A stretch of 30,519 nt of DNA from an uncultured Gemella sp. (GTDB lineage: Bacteria > Bacillota > Bacilli > Staphylococcales > Gemellaceae): NCBI GenBank assembly GCA_938038035.1, contig CALHQV010000351.1, positions 1 through 30,519 of the forward strand. The letters run 5' to 3'. Shown here piece by piece: positions 1 through 6,080 of the stretch. Made by a program: the position numbers and the translations under genes. The first letter of the stretch is position 1; every line of letters begins with the position of its first letter. The notes beneath the pieces were generated by a model that did not search any database, was not told where the DNA came from, and was given only the letters and a program-made list of their open reading frames with translations.

Positions 1-20
1 ACGGATATCCGTGTAGTGTC
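1..20 (+). terminator. Truncated hairpin, probable terminator arm
   Basis: The first 12 bases (ACGGATATCCGT) are a perfect palindrome, followed by GTGTAGTGTC and a T/A-rich stretch. The arrangement suggests the tip and right arm of an intrinsic terminator whose left arm lies outside the window. This is inference from the partial structure. Confidence 0.35.
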
Positions 21-23
21 TAT

Positions 24-47
24 TTATTATTATTATTATTATTATTA
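24..47 (+). repeat. (TTA)8 trinucleotide repeat
   Basis: Eight perfect TTA units in tandem lie upstream of the first hairpin cluster. Such a tract could vary in length by slippage; it lies outside any gene, so an effect, if any, would be on spacing or flexibility. Confidence 0.85.
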
Positions 48-79
48 TGTTTTAATATAATTTAGATTATTTCAAATAA

Positions 80-166
80 CTTACGGTGTATAACACCTAA
101 GTCGCCTGAAATATAGAATATTTCAGATAACCATAGGTCGTCTGAAAATATTTTAGATATTTTCAG
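80..166 (+). repeat. Hairpin cluster A (three stem-loops)
   Basis: There are three consecutive inverted repeats: 80-101 (CTTACGGTGT... with a bulged C), 106-126 (CTGAAATA/TATTTCAG) and 142-166 (CTGAAAATA/TATTTTCAG). The first two are joined by TCGC. The segment before the third reads AGGTCGTCTGAA. The right arm of the third hairpin overlaps the upstream box of the promoter at 161-190. Related clusters occur at 5513, 5958 and 20421. No long T-run follows, so the elements may be processing sites, attenuators or protein-binding sites rather than simple terminators. Confidence 0.75.
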
Positions 167-190
167 ATATATACTACTATAGTGAAAGAG
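161..190 (+). promoter_or_regulatory. Phage promoter motif, unit 1
   Basis: TTTCAGATATATACTACTAT then AGTGAAAGAG matches the motif repeated at 1602, 5558, 6051, 12175, 15552, 15928 and 18278. A TATACT-like -10 box is visible, with no clear TTGACA. A leader hairpin follows at once (GAGAAGA 188-194 with TCTTCTC 205-211). It drives the gene starting at 255. Confidence 0.6.
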
Positions 191-254
191 AAGAAAATTA
201 TTTATCTTCTCATTAATCTATTTTACCATTTGTACAATATAGAAAGGAATCATC

Positions 255-1025
255 ATGTCTAATTCTAAAACTACTCGTCAAGAGAACCTGAATAAATATG
301 CAGATATGTTACATCGTCAAAACGTATCTGGTGGACAACCAAAACCTGGTGAAGTAAAAATCACCAAACCATTTGAAGACAAAGAAAAGGAATCCAAAAT
401 GGAAGAAACTAAATTAGAGCCAATGTCTATGGAAGAAGCATTGGGTGATCAAGAATTGGCTGCTTTGTCAGCTAATGTTCTGAAAGAATGTTATCAGTTG
501 ATTCGTGCTAAAATCGAGGATAAACTCCTGGATGAACATAAAGCCGAAATAACCGAAGAGTGTACTGATGAATCAATGACAGCTATGCGTAGTTACTTGG
601 CTACTCTGTCTAAAGAGGAAACTCAGAAACTCGTTTCAGACGTGGTTAAAGAACTGGTTAATGGCCAGCTCTTTGATACCATTAGCGACATCGTTGAAGA
701 AACTGAAGAAAAGCTTGAAGAAGCTGGTGAGAAAGTAGACCTCATGGAAGAAGCCAAAAAAGCAATCTTTGAAAAAGCAGTAGAAATCGAAGAAAAAGCT
801 TCTGAGAAAATCAAAGAAGCTACTGAAACAGAAGAGTCTAAAGTAGAAGAATCTGTAGAAAATACAGAAAGTACTGCTACAGATGTTTCTGAATCAGATG
901 TTGCTGATGTTGCTGATACTGAAAAAGCTGAAGAATCTTCAGATGCTAAAGGTATTGTTTGGCCTATGGACAAATTCAGTGAAATGTTTCCAGAGCAAAC
1001 TCACGGCAGCACTGAAAGCAATTAA
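255..1025 (+). CDS. Acidic coiled-coil protein, function unknown
   Basis: This 256-residue protein was not recognised. The N-terminal 50 residues are polar and basic. Residues ~55-140 look helical, and ~140-235 are very rich in Glu, Ala, Lys, Ser and Thr, typical of an acidic coiled coil or disordered segment. The C-terminus carries a distinct hydrophobic peptide, GIVWPMDKFSEMF, which could be a docking tail. The start is supported by AGAAAGGAATC just upstream. The gene sits alone between its own promoter (161-190) and a strong terminator (1037-1070). It uses more CTG/TTG leucine codons than the hypothetical genes after it, suggesting high expression. A scaffold- or chaperone-like role is possible but unproven. 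Confidence 0.9.
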   Translation: MSNSKTTRQENLNKYADMLHRQNVSGGQPKPGEVKITKPFEDKEKESKMEETKLEPMSMEEALGDQELAALSANVLKECYQLIRAKIEDKLLDEHKAEITEECTDESMTAMRSYLATLSKEETQKLVSDVVKELVNGQLFDTISDIVEETEEKLEEAGEKVDLMEEAKKAIFEKAVEIEEKASEKIKEATETEESKVEESVENTESTATDVSESDVADVADTEKAEESSDAKGIVWPMDKFSEMFPEQTHGSTESN

Positions 1026-1036
1026 TTAGTACATGG

Positions 1037-1070
1037 AGTAATAGGTAGGAAATCCTACCTATTACTCTTT
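1037..1070 (+). terminator. Intrinsic terminator
   Basis: A 13-bp perfect stem, AGTAATAGGTAGG (1037-1049) with CCTACCTATTACT (1054-1066), has a 4-base loop and ends in CTTTAATT. It closes the unit of the acidic protein. Confidence 0.85.
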
Positions 1071-1133
1071 AATTCTTCATTTATTTTTTTACTGTTTACT
1101 TTTTGTGATATTTATTTTTTTAAGGAGTTTAAA

Positions 1134-1574
1134 ATGAAAGTTAATGTTGAAACAGATGTGATTACTAAAATTGAAAAGAAAAAGACTATCATCGATAATG
1201 TCTTTGGATTTACCAATGAAGAACGTAATCTATTGAATCATCTCTTTATTATATTTCTGGAAAGAATTGCTGTAGATGATGGTGAACAAACCTATATTTT
1301 ATTAGATAAAAACAGTGAGAAGAGTAATCTGATGTTTATGTATATTACTTGTCTCTATGTTTGTTATAAGTCAATGGGTGAAGCAGATTTAACATTCAGT
1401 AGTATTGATGAAATCAAAGACGAAGTATTCGAATCTGTATACGAACTAAATGACATGTTGAGAGATTTACCTCTATATAATCTAAATGACACGTTGGGAG
1501 GTTCACCTATTGGAAATGTTGTTTCTTTGATATTAGGTGATGATGGTTATTATATAGCTATTACAAAATCTTAA
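1134..1574 (+). CDS. Hypothetical protein
   Basis: This is a 146-residue protein of unknown function. It is mostly helical with a hydrophobic centre (LFIIFLERIAV; LMFMYITCLYVCYKSM, ~residues 60-80) and an acidic C-terminal half. It has no signal peptide or known catalytic motif. The start is supported by a good AAGGAG 7 bases upstream. The preceding unit is terminated at 1070 and no copy of the recurrent promoter motif was found in the 60-base gap, so its promoter is unclear. It is the first of a run of small hypothetical genes reaching 5.5 kb, the kind of region that in large phages holds early host-takeover genes; that is inference from position. Confidence 0.8.
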   Translation: MKVNVETDVITKIEKKKTIIDNVFGFTNEERNLLNHLFIIFLERIAVDDGEQTYILLDKNSEKSNLMFMYITCLYVCYKSMGEADLTFSSIDEIKDEVFESVYELNDMLRDLPLYNLNDTLGGSPIGNVVSLILGDDGYYIAITKS

Positions 1575-1601
1575 TTAAGATACTACTAGTAGAGTATTTA
1601 T

Positions 1602-1630
1602 TTTTAAACCTATACTATTAAGGTGAGATT
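1602..1630 (+). promoter_or_regulatory. Phage promoter motif, unit 3
   Basis: TTTTAAACCTATACTATTAA then GGTGAGATT fits the recurrent motif and lies 24 bases before the next start codon. Unlike most copies, it has only a weak inverted repeat (AGATTAATCT) after it. Confidence 0.6.
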
Positions 1631-1653
1631 AATCTTTTTATAAAGGAAACCAG

Positions 1654-2289
1654 ATGGATAAATTTATTGATACAGTTATTAAGGATAGATTTATTAATAG
1701 AATTGGTAAAGATGACGCTAATTTAATTATTGAATTTATTTTTAATGAATTAAAACAAACACTAAAAGAAAATTTAATCGATAGAAGAACACCACTGTAT
1801 ATTGAAGATGATTTCAACTCATGGGTGCTCGATATCGAAACTGATTACACAATGTACGATCGTGGTCGTGTTATTTCAATAATCAATAGAAATGGATTGG
1901 AAGATTCATCATTTATTGTCATGCGAAACGAATATACTGGTGTAGGTGGTGGTGATAATATTACTGCTAGAAATGGTGCTGTTTTATCTATTTCGGTGGA
2001 TAAACATAATCGATACTTATTGTCTGTATTGGATCACTGTTATCACAATGATTATCTATTAAATAAATATACTAGAGATATCATTAGACCAGTAAAAAAT
2101 TACTATCCAGACATGATAAGAAAAGCACCTATATCTAGTATTGTTATCTCACCAGATAAGGAAGAATACGGATATATTAACGTTATGTTTAATAAGTGTT
2201 ATCTTAAAGCATCTGAATTAATTAACACAGCCTGTAAGATAAGACACAATAGTGCTATTAAATTTATTAAAGGAATAACTCATGAATAA
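1654..2289 (+). CDS. Hypothetical protein
   Basis: This 211-residue protein was not recognised. It is a mixed helix/strand, soluble, basic protein. The visible landmarks are a Gly-rich turn GVGGGDN (~residues 96-102) and a C-terminal CKIRHNSAIKF segment. The start is supported by AAAGGAAACCAG directly upstream. It is the first gene behind the promoter at 1602, and its end overlaps the next gene by 8 bases, which implies translational coupling. Leucine is mostly TTA, in keeping with modest expression. Confidence 0.8.
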   Translation: MDKFIDTVIKDRFINRIGKDDANLIIEFIFNELKQTLKENLIDRRTPLYIEDDFNSWVLDIETDYTMYDRGRVISIINRNGLEDSSFIVMRNEYTGVGGGDNITARNGAVLSISVDKHNRYLLSVLDHCYHNDYLLNKYTRDIIRPVKNYYPDMIRKAPISSIVISPDKEEYGYINVMFNKCYLKASELINTACKIRHNSAIKFIKGITHE

Positions 2290-2935
2290 TTCAAACAATC
2301 TATTCAAGTTACCTGTATACGAAGAACCAATTTATATTGTTGTTGCAGTATCGGATAAATCAGATATTGAAAAAGAAGTAAATAGCTGGTATGATAGCTG
2401 GCTTGATTTAGATTTAGAATCTTTAAAATCTCAAGTAGACCATGTTTATCAACAAGATAATCGTTATTTCTTTATCAATGTATTAAAAGATAAATCTGAA
2501 ATCGACAACCCATTTCTTGTTCGTTTAATACAGGCAGGACGTGTTATATTAACATGCCGATATAAAATCTGTACTAATATAACATCAGATAAAATTGAAA
2601 TCACTGAAGACAAAGATACTCGTACTTATTCATTTAAAATAAATAACTCTGAAAATGTGATTACTATTTTAGAGAAACATGTAATTACGTTAAGAGATTA
2701 TGCTAATATTTTATTTGAATTTAGTAAAGGTGATTATAGTAATATCCTATCTGAACTTAGTGGTATTGACGATGGTTTTGTCGAGCGAGTAATCGCTAAA
2801 GAAAACTACACCGAAGATGAAGATGCTAAATCTTTTATTCTCGATATCTATAATCTTATTCAAAAAGAGATTCCAGATATCATTAAGAATAACATCAAAA
2901 TAAAACCTTCTATCAATATCTCTCTATCTCTTTAA
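2282..2935 (+). CDS. Hypothetical protein
   Basis: This is a 217-residue, acidic, soluble protein with no recognised domain. The N-terminal third contains a beta-like segment (IYIVVAVSD), and the rest alternates strands and helices, ending in a Lys/Ile-rich tail. It overlaps the preceding gene by 8 bases in another frame. A stereotyped AAAGGAAATT site 15 bases past its stop leads into the next small gene, so the whole run is probably one message from the promoter at 1602. Function unknown. Confidence 0.8.
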   Translation: MNNSNNLFKLPVYEEPIYIVVAVSDKSDIEKEVNSWYDSWLDLDLESLKSQVDHVYQQDNRYFFINVLKDKSEIDNPFLVRLIQAGRVILTCRYKICTNITSDKIEITEDKDTRTYSFKINNSENVITILEKHVITLRDYANILFEFSKGDYSNILSELSGIDDGFVERVIAKENYTEDEDAKSFILDIYNLIQKEIPDIIKNNIKIKPSINISLSL

Positions 2936-2966
2936 CTCTTTAAAATTTATATAAAGGAAATTAAAA

Positions 2967-3074
2967 ATGAAACAATTATTCAGTATTGATACTATTTTAT
3001 CAGCAATTATTTTAATTGTTGTATTTTTATTAGGTTTAGCCTTTGGCTACTATGGTAAAGGAGTAGTATTGTGA
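2967..3074 (+). CDS. 35-residue single-pass membrane microprotein
   Basis: The peptide reads MKQLFSIDTILSAIILIVVF followed by LLGLAFGYYGKGVVL. Residues ~10-29 form one hydrophobic membrane helix with a small GxxxG-like face (GLAFG) and a short basic C-terminal end. A textbook site, ATAAAGGAAATTAAAA, precedes the ATG. Its stop overlaps the GTG start of the next gene (GTGA), so the two are translationally coupled. Small phage membrane proteins may act in lysis control, superinfection immunity or takeover; nothing here picks one. Confidence 0.7.
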   Translation: MKQLFSIDTILSAIILIVVFLLGLAFGYYGKGVVL

Positions 3075-3625
3075 TTAAATCATTGAGTATTGCTGTTGAA
3101 GCCATGGTAATACATAAGGATAGATTCGATAAAGAAACTCTAGACTTATATCGAAGATGTTTCACTGTCACTATGGAAAAAGAAGATTTCTATATCTTTA
3201 TTAATAGATACCACCATGTAGACCCTGGTGTTAGACACATGATAGATAGAAACTCATTGTATTTATCTGAACTGTCGTGTGAATACAATGTCGATATTAC
3301 ATTACCTGCAATCGATGTAGGTAATCTGAAAAGATATCAGTATTTAAATACAATATCTAAACTCTTGACCAAAGAGAATGTTCAGTTAAAATCCATCAAC
3401 ATCTATAAAGCAAGACGCTTATCTTTCTTTGAAGATAATATCGAAGTGACTAACAATACGATTATGGATGATGTTAAATCGTCTCTGTATAGCCACTACA
3501 AAGATAACGAGTCATCAAAACAACCATTAGCAAATATTGGTGAAGATATTCCTGAAGGTATCTTTAGTAATATAAAAGATATCTTTGCTTGCAATATCAA
3601 CGGACTCTTGAAAGCTTTTAAATAA
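3071..3625 (+). CDS. Hypothetical protein (GTG start)
   Basis: This is a 184-residue protein with no recognised domain. It is soluble, mostly helical, and has a hydrophobic C-terminal stretch (GIFSNIKDIFACNINGLLKAFK). The start is GTG at 3071, supported by AAAGGAG 8 bases upstream and by the 4-base overlap with the microprotein stop. An internal ATG at 3103 lacks an equally good site. It lies between the membrane microprotein and another hypothetical gene in the same likely operon. Confidence 0.75.
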   Translation: MIKSLSIAVEAMVIHKDRFDKETLDLYRRCFTVTMEKEDFYIFINRYHHVDPGVRHMIDRNSLYLSELSCEYNVDITLPAIDVGNLKRYQYLNTISKLLTKENVQLKSINIYKARRLSFFEDNIEVTNNTIMDDVKSSLYSHYKDNESSKQPLANIGEDIPEGIFSNIKDIFACNINGLLKAFK

Positions 3626-3637
3626 AGGAATATTAAA

Positions 3638-4393
3638 ATGGAAAATTTTAATACAAAAGAATTTGTAATAGAAGATAATGATTTCCTCATTCGTAATGGT
3701 GTGTTAACCAAAAAAGAATGGCATGAAATTATTGCTGGTACTCTAAGTCTTTTGAAAAAAGAGATTGTGAATATTCAGGACACTGATATATTCACCCAGT
3801 CAGATAATGACTATCTTAAATATATAGCTTATAACAGTACTCCAAGTCTTCGTATAGCTGATCCGATAGGTGCTATTACTCCTACTTTCATGGGAGATTA
3901 TTTAAAAATCGAATACCTTTCTAAATTAAAAAGAGAATCAAGATTAAATATTAATAGTCCCTGTATTAGCATTACTACAATTCATGATAAAACCAATGAT
4001 AAGTTAATCGGTGGTTGCCATGTTAAAATAACTGAGCATGGTAAAATTCTTGGTGAGATTTATATCGACCTTACCACTGAACAAATTAGTGGTGATATCA
4101 TTCTCAAATTAGGGGATATTAAAGACGATATTCTGTTAGAACATACTCCGTTAAAGAGTAAAAATACTGAAACATCTGAAACAACATCTATCATCTTATC
4201 TTCTATTGGTGTTAAGTATAATGGTAGTCTCAATAACCAAATAAGAGATACTGTTTACAATTACAGCACCGTAATTGTCAATAAATTAAACAAGTTACTT
4301 TCTGAAACTGAAAGAAACTATGCTGATTATTTCATTGCAAATGACCCATTGAATGTCATGTTGGATAATATGGCTAATGGTGATGAAGAGTGA
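3638..4393 (+). CDS. Hypothetical protein
   Basis: This is a 251-residue soluble protein of unknown function. The middle (~residues 85-160) looks beta-rich (CISITTIHDK, HVKITEHGKI, GEIYIDLTT). The C-terminal ~60 residues look helical. The start is supported by AAAGGAATATT just upstream, 12 bases after the previous stop. It is probably the last member of the run from 1654. A Shine-Dalgarno-led gene follows after a 61-base gap without a visible terminator. Confidence 0.8.
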   Translation: MENFNTKEFVIEDNDFLIRNGVLTKKEWHEIIAGTLSLLKKEIVNIQDTDIFTQSDNDYLKYIAYNSTPSLRIADPIGAITPTFMGDYLKIEYLSKLKRESRLNINSPCISITTIHDKTNDKLIGGCHVKITEHGKILGEIYIDLTTEQISGDIILKLGDIKDDILLEHTPLKSKNTETSETTSIILSSIGVKYNGSLNNQIRDTVYNYSTVIVNKLNKLLSETERNYADYFIANDPLNVMLDNMANGDEE

Positions 4394-4454
4394 TGATATT
4401 TCTTTAGAGAATCTAATTAAACTTAATTTATAACTTATTTAAAGGAAATTAAAA

Positions 4455-4868
4455 ATGTGTGCAAATTGTCAATGTAATCACAACCACGATGACGTAAATT
4501 TGCAAGATGATTTACTCGATGGTTTCATCGTTTCTACTATCTTCGGTACATTTACTGTACCAGATGAAGATATTCGTCTGTCTTTGTTAGAAGACGAGAA
4601 AGACGCTTTAAACGTTATTCGCCGTATTCAGCACTGGCGTTCATCTGATGGTCAAATTGAAGGTGCGTATGGTCTTTATAAAGACCCACGCTGTGAAGAA
4701 ACATTATACTTCGATATGGATAATGTGTGGATTATTGCTGAAGATGAGAATGGTGAAGAATACGAAGAGTATATCGACCTTGATGGTGACATCATCATTG
4801 CAGCATATCGTTATTTACATAACGAACCACATATGTCTTATCCTTGGTTAGAGAAGTATGTAGATTAA
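4455..4868 (+). CDS. Small acidic protein with Cys/His N-terminus
   Basis: This is a 137-residue strongly acidic protein. Its N-terminus MCANCQCNHNHDD clusters Cys2, Cys5, Cys7, His9 and His11, the spacing expected of a small metal-binding site (Zn or Fe), although no named finger family fits. The remainder is rich in Asp/Glu, with a tail ending in MSYPWLEKYVD. The start is supported by AAAGGAAATTAAAA, and the gene ends 15 bases before an intrinsic terminator (4884-4917). A negatively charged phage protein of this kind could mimic nucleic acid or bind a host factor; this is speculation from composition. Confidence 0.85.
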   Translation: MCANCQCNHNHDDVNLQDDLLDGFIVSTIFGTFTVPDEDIRLSLLEDEKDALNVIRRIQHWRSSDGQIEGAYGLYKDPRCEETLYFDMDNVWIIAEDENGEEYEEYIDLDGDIIIAAYRYLHNEPHMSYPWLEKYVD

Positions 4869-4883
4869 AACATAAACATTAAT

Positions 4884-4917
4884 AAAGAGTAGAGGAATAA
4901 CCCTCTACTCTTTTTTA
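4884..4917 (+). terminator. Intrinsic terminator
   Basis: A 12-bp stem, AAAGAGTAGAGG with CCTCTACTCTTT, has a 6-base loop and a T-run. It ends the run of genes starting at 1654. The following gene begins shortly after, with its own ribosome site, so it relies on readthrough or another promoter. Confidence 0.85.
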
Positions 4918-4933
4918 TTCAAAGGAAACCAAA

Positions 4934-5275
4934 ATGAAATATTGTTCCTATACAAATAATCTTAAAAAATATTTTAATAAGTATTTTTGTAAGTACAAAT
5001 CTAAAACAAGATTCAATAGATTCGAATACTCAGTATTTAAACGAATGATATATAAAGAATGGTATTTCGACCAAGACGATACATTTGAAGATTGGGTATA
5101 TCGTTCTCGTATTAACCTTGCTTTGATGGGTTATATTGAAGGTAGTAAAATGTCAACAAGTGAAAAACTCTTTACAGGGTTTAAACCAAAACATGCTATT
5201 GTTATTGGTGCAGTACGTAATAACAACCAATCAGCCATTAAGCAATTACCTATTTTATATAAAGGAGGTCAATAA
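4934..5275 (+). CDS. Small basic hypothetical protein
   Basis: This is a 113-residue Lys/Arg/Tyr/Phe-rich protein (N-terminus KKYFNKYFCKYKSKTRFNRF), likely nucleic-acid or membrane-surface binding on composition alone. An AAAGGAAACC site precedes the start. It comes right after a terminator and abuts the next gene with no gap. No recognised domain. Confidence 0.75.
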   Translation: MKYCSYTNNLKKYFNKYFCKYKSKTRFNRFEYSVFKRMIYKEWYFDQDDTFEDWVYRSRINLALMGYIEGSKMSTSEKLFTGFKPKHAIVIGAVRNNNQSAIKQLPILYKGGQ

Positions 5276-5491
5276 ATGAAGTATACTTTCATCTACCGTC
5301 CTGTTGTTATGGTTATTAAGAAATACCTATTTCAATATAAACACCCTAATCGCTTTACAAGAAATAGTTTAGATAAATTAAAACAAGATAATGTTGATAA
5401 GATATATTATTCTTGTCCTAAACTTATCCGTAATTCTTGTAATGCTAAAGGCCCATTCTTCTTACAAATCTTAAAAGGTAAGAGTATCTGA
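5276..5491 (+). CDS. Small basic hypothetical protein
   Basis: This is a 71-residue basic protein. Its N-terminus (MKYTFIYRPVVMVIKKYLFQ, followed by a YKHPNRFTRNS segment) resembles the N-terminal part of the preceding 113-residue protein (KKYFNKYFCKYKS.TRFNRF), so the two may be diverged duplicates. The start codon follows the previous stop directly, with a very strong AAAGGAGG inside the end of the upstream gene. Hairpin cluster B follows. Function unknown. Confidence 0.7.
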   Translation: MKYTFIYRPVVMVIKKYLFQYKHPNRFTRNSLDKLKQDNVDKIYYSCPKLIRNSCNAKGPFFLQILKGKSI

Positions 5492-5512
5492 ATTATAACA
5501 TGATATAGATAC

Positions 5513-5563
5513 CTTACAGTATTATATACTGTAAGTCGACTGAATTAATTAATATTAATTCAG
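5513..5563 (+). repeat. Hairpin cluster B
   Basis: The stem CTTACAGTA/TACTGTAAG (5513-5535) is followed by TCGA and a perfect 10-bp stem CTGAATTAAT/ATTAATTCAG (5540-5563). It belongs to the same family as clusters A, C and D (CTTAC...GTAAG, TCG spacer, second hairpin). The second right arm overlaps the promoter-like motif at 5558. Confidence 0.75.
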
Positions 5564-5586
5564 GTACGTATTATTTAATTGGTAAT
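5558..5586 (+). promoter_or_regulatory. Promoter-like motif of micro-gene cassette 1
   Basis: ATTCAGGTACGTATTATTTA then ATTGGTAAT is a weaker version of the recurrent motif with one extra base. The same position is occupied by a better match in cassette 2 (15552-15578). A perfect 11-bp leader hairpin follows (5587-5611). Confidence 0.45.
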
Positions 5587-5647
5587 AGAGAAAGAGTTAA
5601 ACTCTTTCTCTATTTAAGTTAATTAATAAAGAATAAAACATAAAATA

Positions 5648-5699
5648 GCGACTACTCTATACCCCTGGGCTAACAGGAGTATAGAGTAAAACATGTCGC
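5648..5699 (+). ncRNA. Nested stem-loop in 5' leader, cassette 1
   Basis: The outer stem GCGAC/GTCGC (5648-5652 with 5695-5699) encloses a long hairpin: TACTCTATAC (5653-5662) pairs with GTATAGAGTA (5679-5688) and continues with four pairs to loop GGCTAA. The structure ends three bases before AAAGGAGGTGA. It could be a ribosome standby, a stabiliser or a ligand-responsive leader. Confidence 0.7.
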
Positions 5700-5701
5700 A
5701 G

Positions 5702-5712
5702 AAAGGAGGTGA
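5702..5712 (+). promoter_or_regulatory. Perfect extended Shine-Dalgarno
   Basis: AAAGGAGGTGA is complementary to the whole anti-Shine-Dalgarno end of typical bacterial 16S rRNA. Other genes here use shorter sites such as AAAGGAA. Spacing from GGAGG to the ATG is 12 bases, longer than the 7 in copy 2. Confidence 0.85.
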
Positions 5713-5721
5713 AATAAATAA

Positions 5722-5862
5722 ATGGATATGTATTTAATCCAAGTTCTACAGAACAAAGTTCTCTGTGGAATCGAACTTACAGATAGTGAAAAACGCTATT
5801 TGGAAAAATACAAACAGTCGGAGAACGACGCGTTAAACAAGTGGTTAGCGAATAATCGCTAA
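5722..5862 (+). CDS. 46-residue micro-protein, copy 1
   Basis: This short gene encodes MDMYLIQVLQNKVLCGIELT followed by DSEKRYLEKYKQ and a tail ending NKWLANNR. It is predicted helical and soluble, with one Cys (15). The copy at 15702 shares 36 of 46 residues; most differences are conservative (I/V, V/I, T/S) and many codons differ silently, so the peptide itself appears selected. It has its own structured leader, a perfect extended Shine-Dalgarno and a terminator, and no other gene in the unit. No family was recognised. An antitoxin-, anti-restriction- or host-factor-binding peptide are possibilities without direct evidence. Confidence 0.85.
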   Translation: MDMYLIQVLQNKVLCGIELTDSEKRYLEKYKQSENDALNKWLANNR

Positions 5863-5871
5863 CCTCACCAA

Positions 5872-5908
5872 AGAAAAGCAATATTAACGGTATTGCTTTT
5901 CTTTTTTT
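5872..5908 (+). terminator. Intrinsic terminator, cassette 1
   Basis: The 12-bp stem AGAAAAGCAATA/TATTGCTTTTCT is followed by a T-run. Copy 2 keeps the stem through a C-G to T-A pair change. Confidence 0.92.
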
Positions 5909-5957
5909 CCTTTCATAATAAATAAGTTAAAGAATTATTTAATGTTAATTAAAGTAA

Positions 5958-6056
5958 CTTACGGTATATAATACCGTAAGTCGTCTAAATTATAACATGG
6001 TTTAGATACCTTACGATACTTTGTATCTAAGTCGCTTGAATTCTAAAATATTTCAA
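5958..6056 (+). repeat. Hairpin cluster C (four stem-loops)
   Basis: The cluster has four stems: CTTACGGTAT/ATACCGTAAG (5958-5980), then TCG, TCTAAA/TTTAGA (5984-6006), CTTACGATAC/GTATCTAAG with a bulged C (6010-6031), then TCG and a weaker TTGAA/TTCAA stem (6036-6056). It directly precedes the promoter at 6051. It is close in sequence to cluster D at 20421. Confidence 0.75.
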
Positions 6057-6080
6057 ATCTATACTATTTAAGTGAAAGAG
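6051..6080 (+). promoter_or_regulatory. Phage promoter motif before non-coding unit
   Basis: TTTCAAATCTATACTATTTA then AGTGAAAGAG is the best consensus copy of the recurrent motif. An 11-bp leader hairpin (AAAGAGTGGAA with TTCTATTCTTT, loop TTATG) follows immediately. Confidence 0.65.

Larger units (their letters stand above)
5569..5937 (+). repeat. Micro-gene cassette, copy 1
   Basis: This ~369-bp unit is repeated at 15563-15917. In order it holds the end of a promoter, a leader hairpin (5587-5611), a nested stem-loop (5648-5699), a perfect extended Shine-Dalgarno, a 46-codon gene and an intrinsic terminator. The two copies are colinear over their whole length, with scattered substitutions and small gaps. 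Confidence 0.9.

Noticed and set aside
623..973. Ser-rich 116-residue minus-strand frame
   Set aside because: It is an antisense shadow of the Glu-rich (GAA/GAG) gene; no ribosome site or promoter. The same applies to other long antisense frames, such as 22705-23191 and 26309-26871.
4648..4851. 67-codon plus-strand frame inside the Cys/His acidic gene
   Set aside because: It is out of frame within a well-supported gene, has no ribosome site and an unnatural composition.
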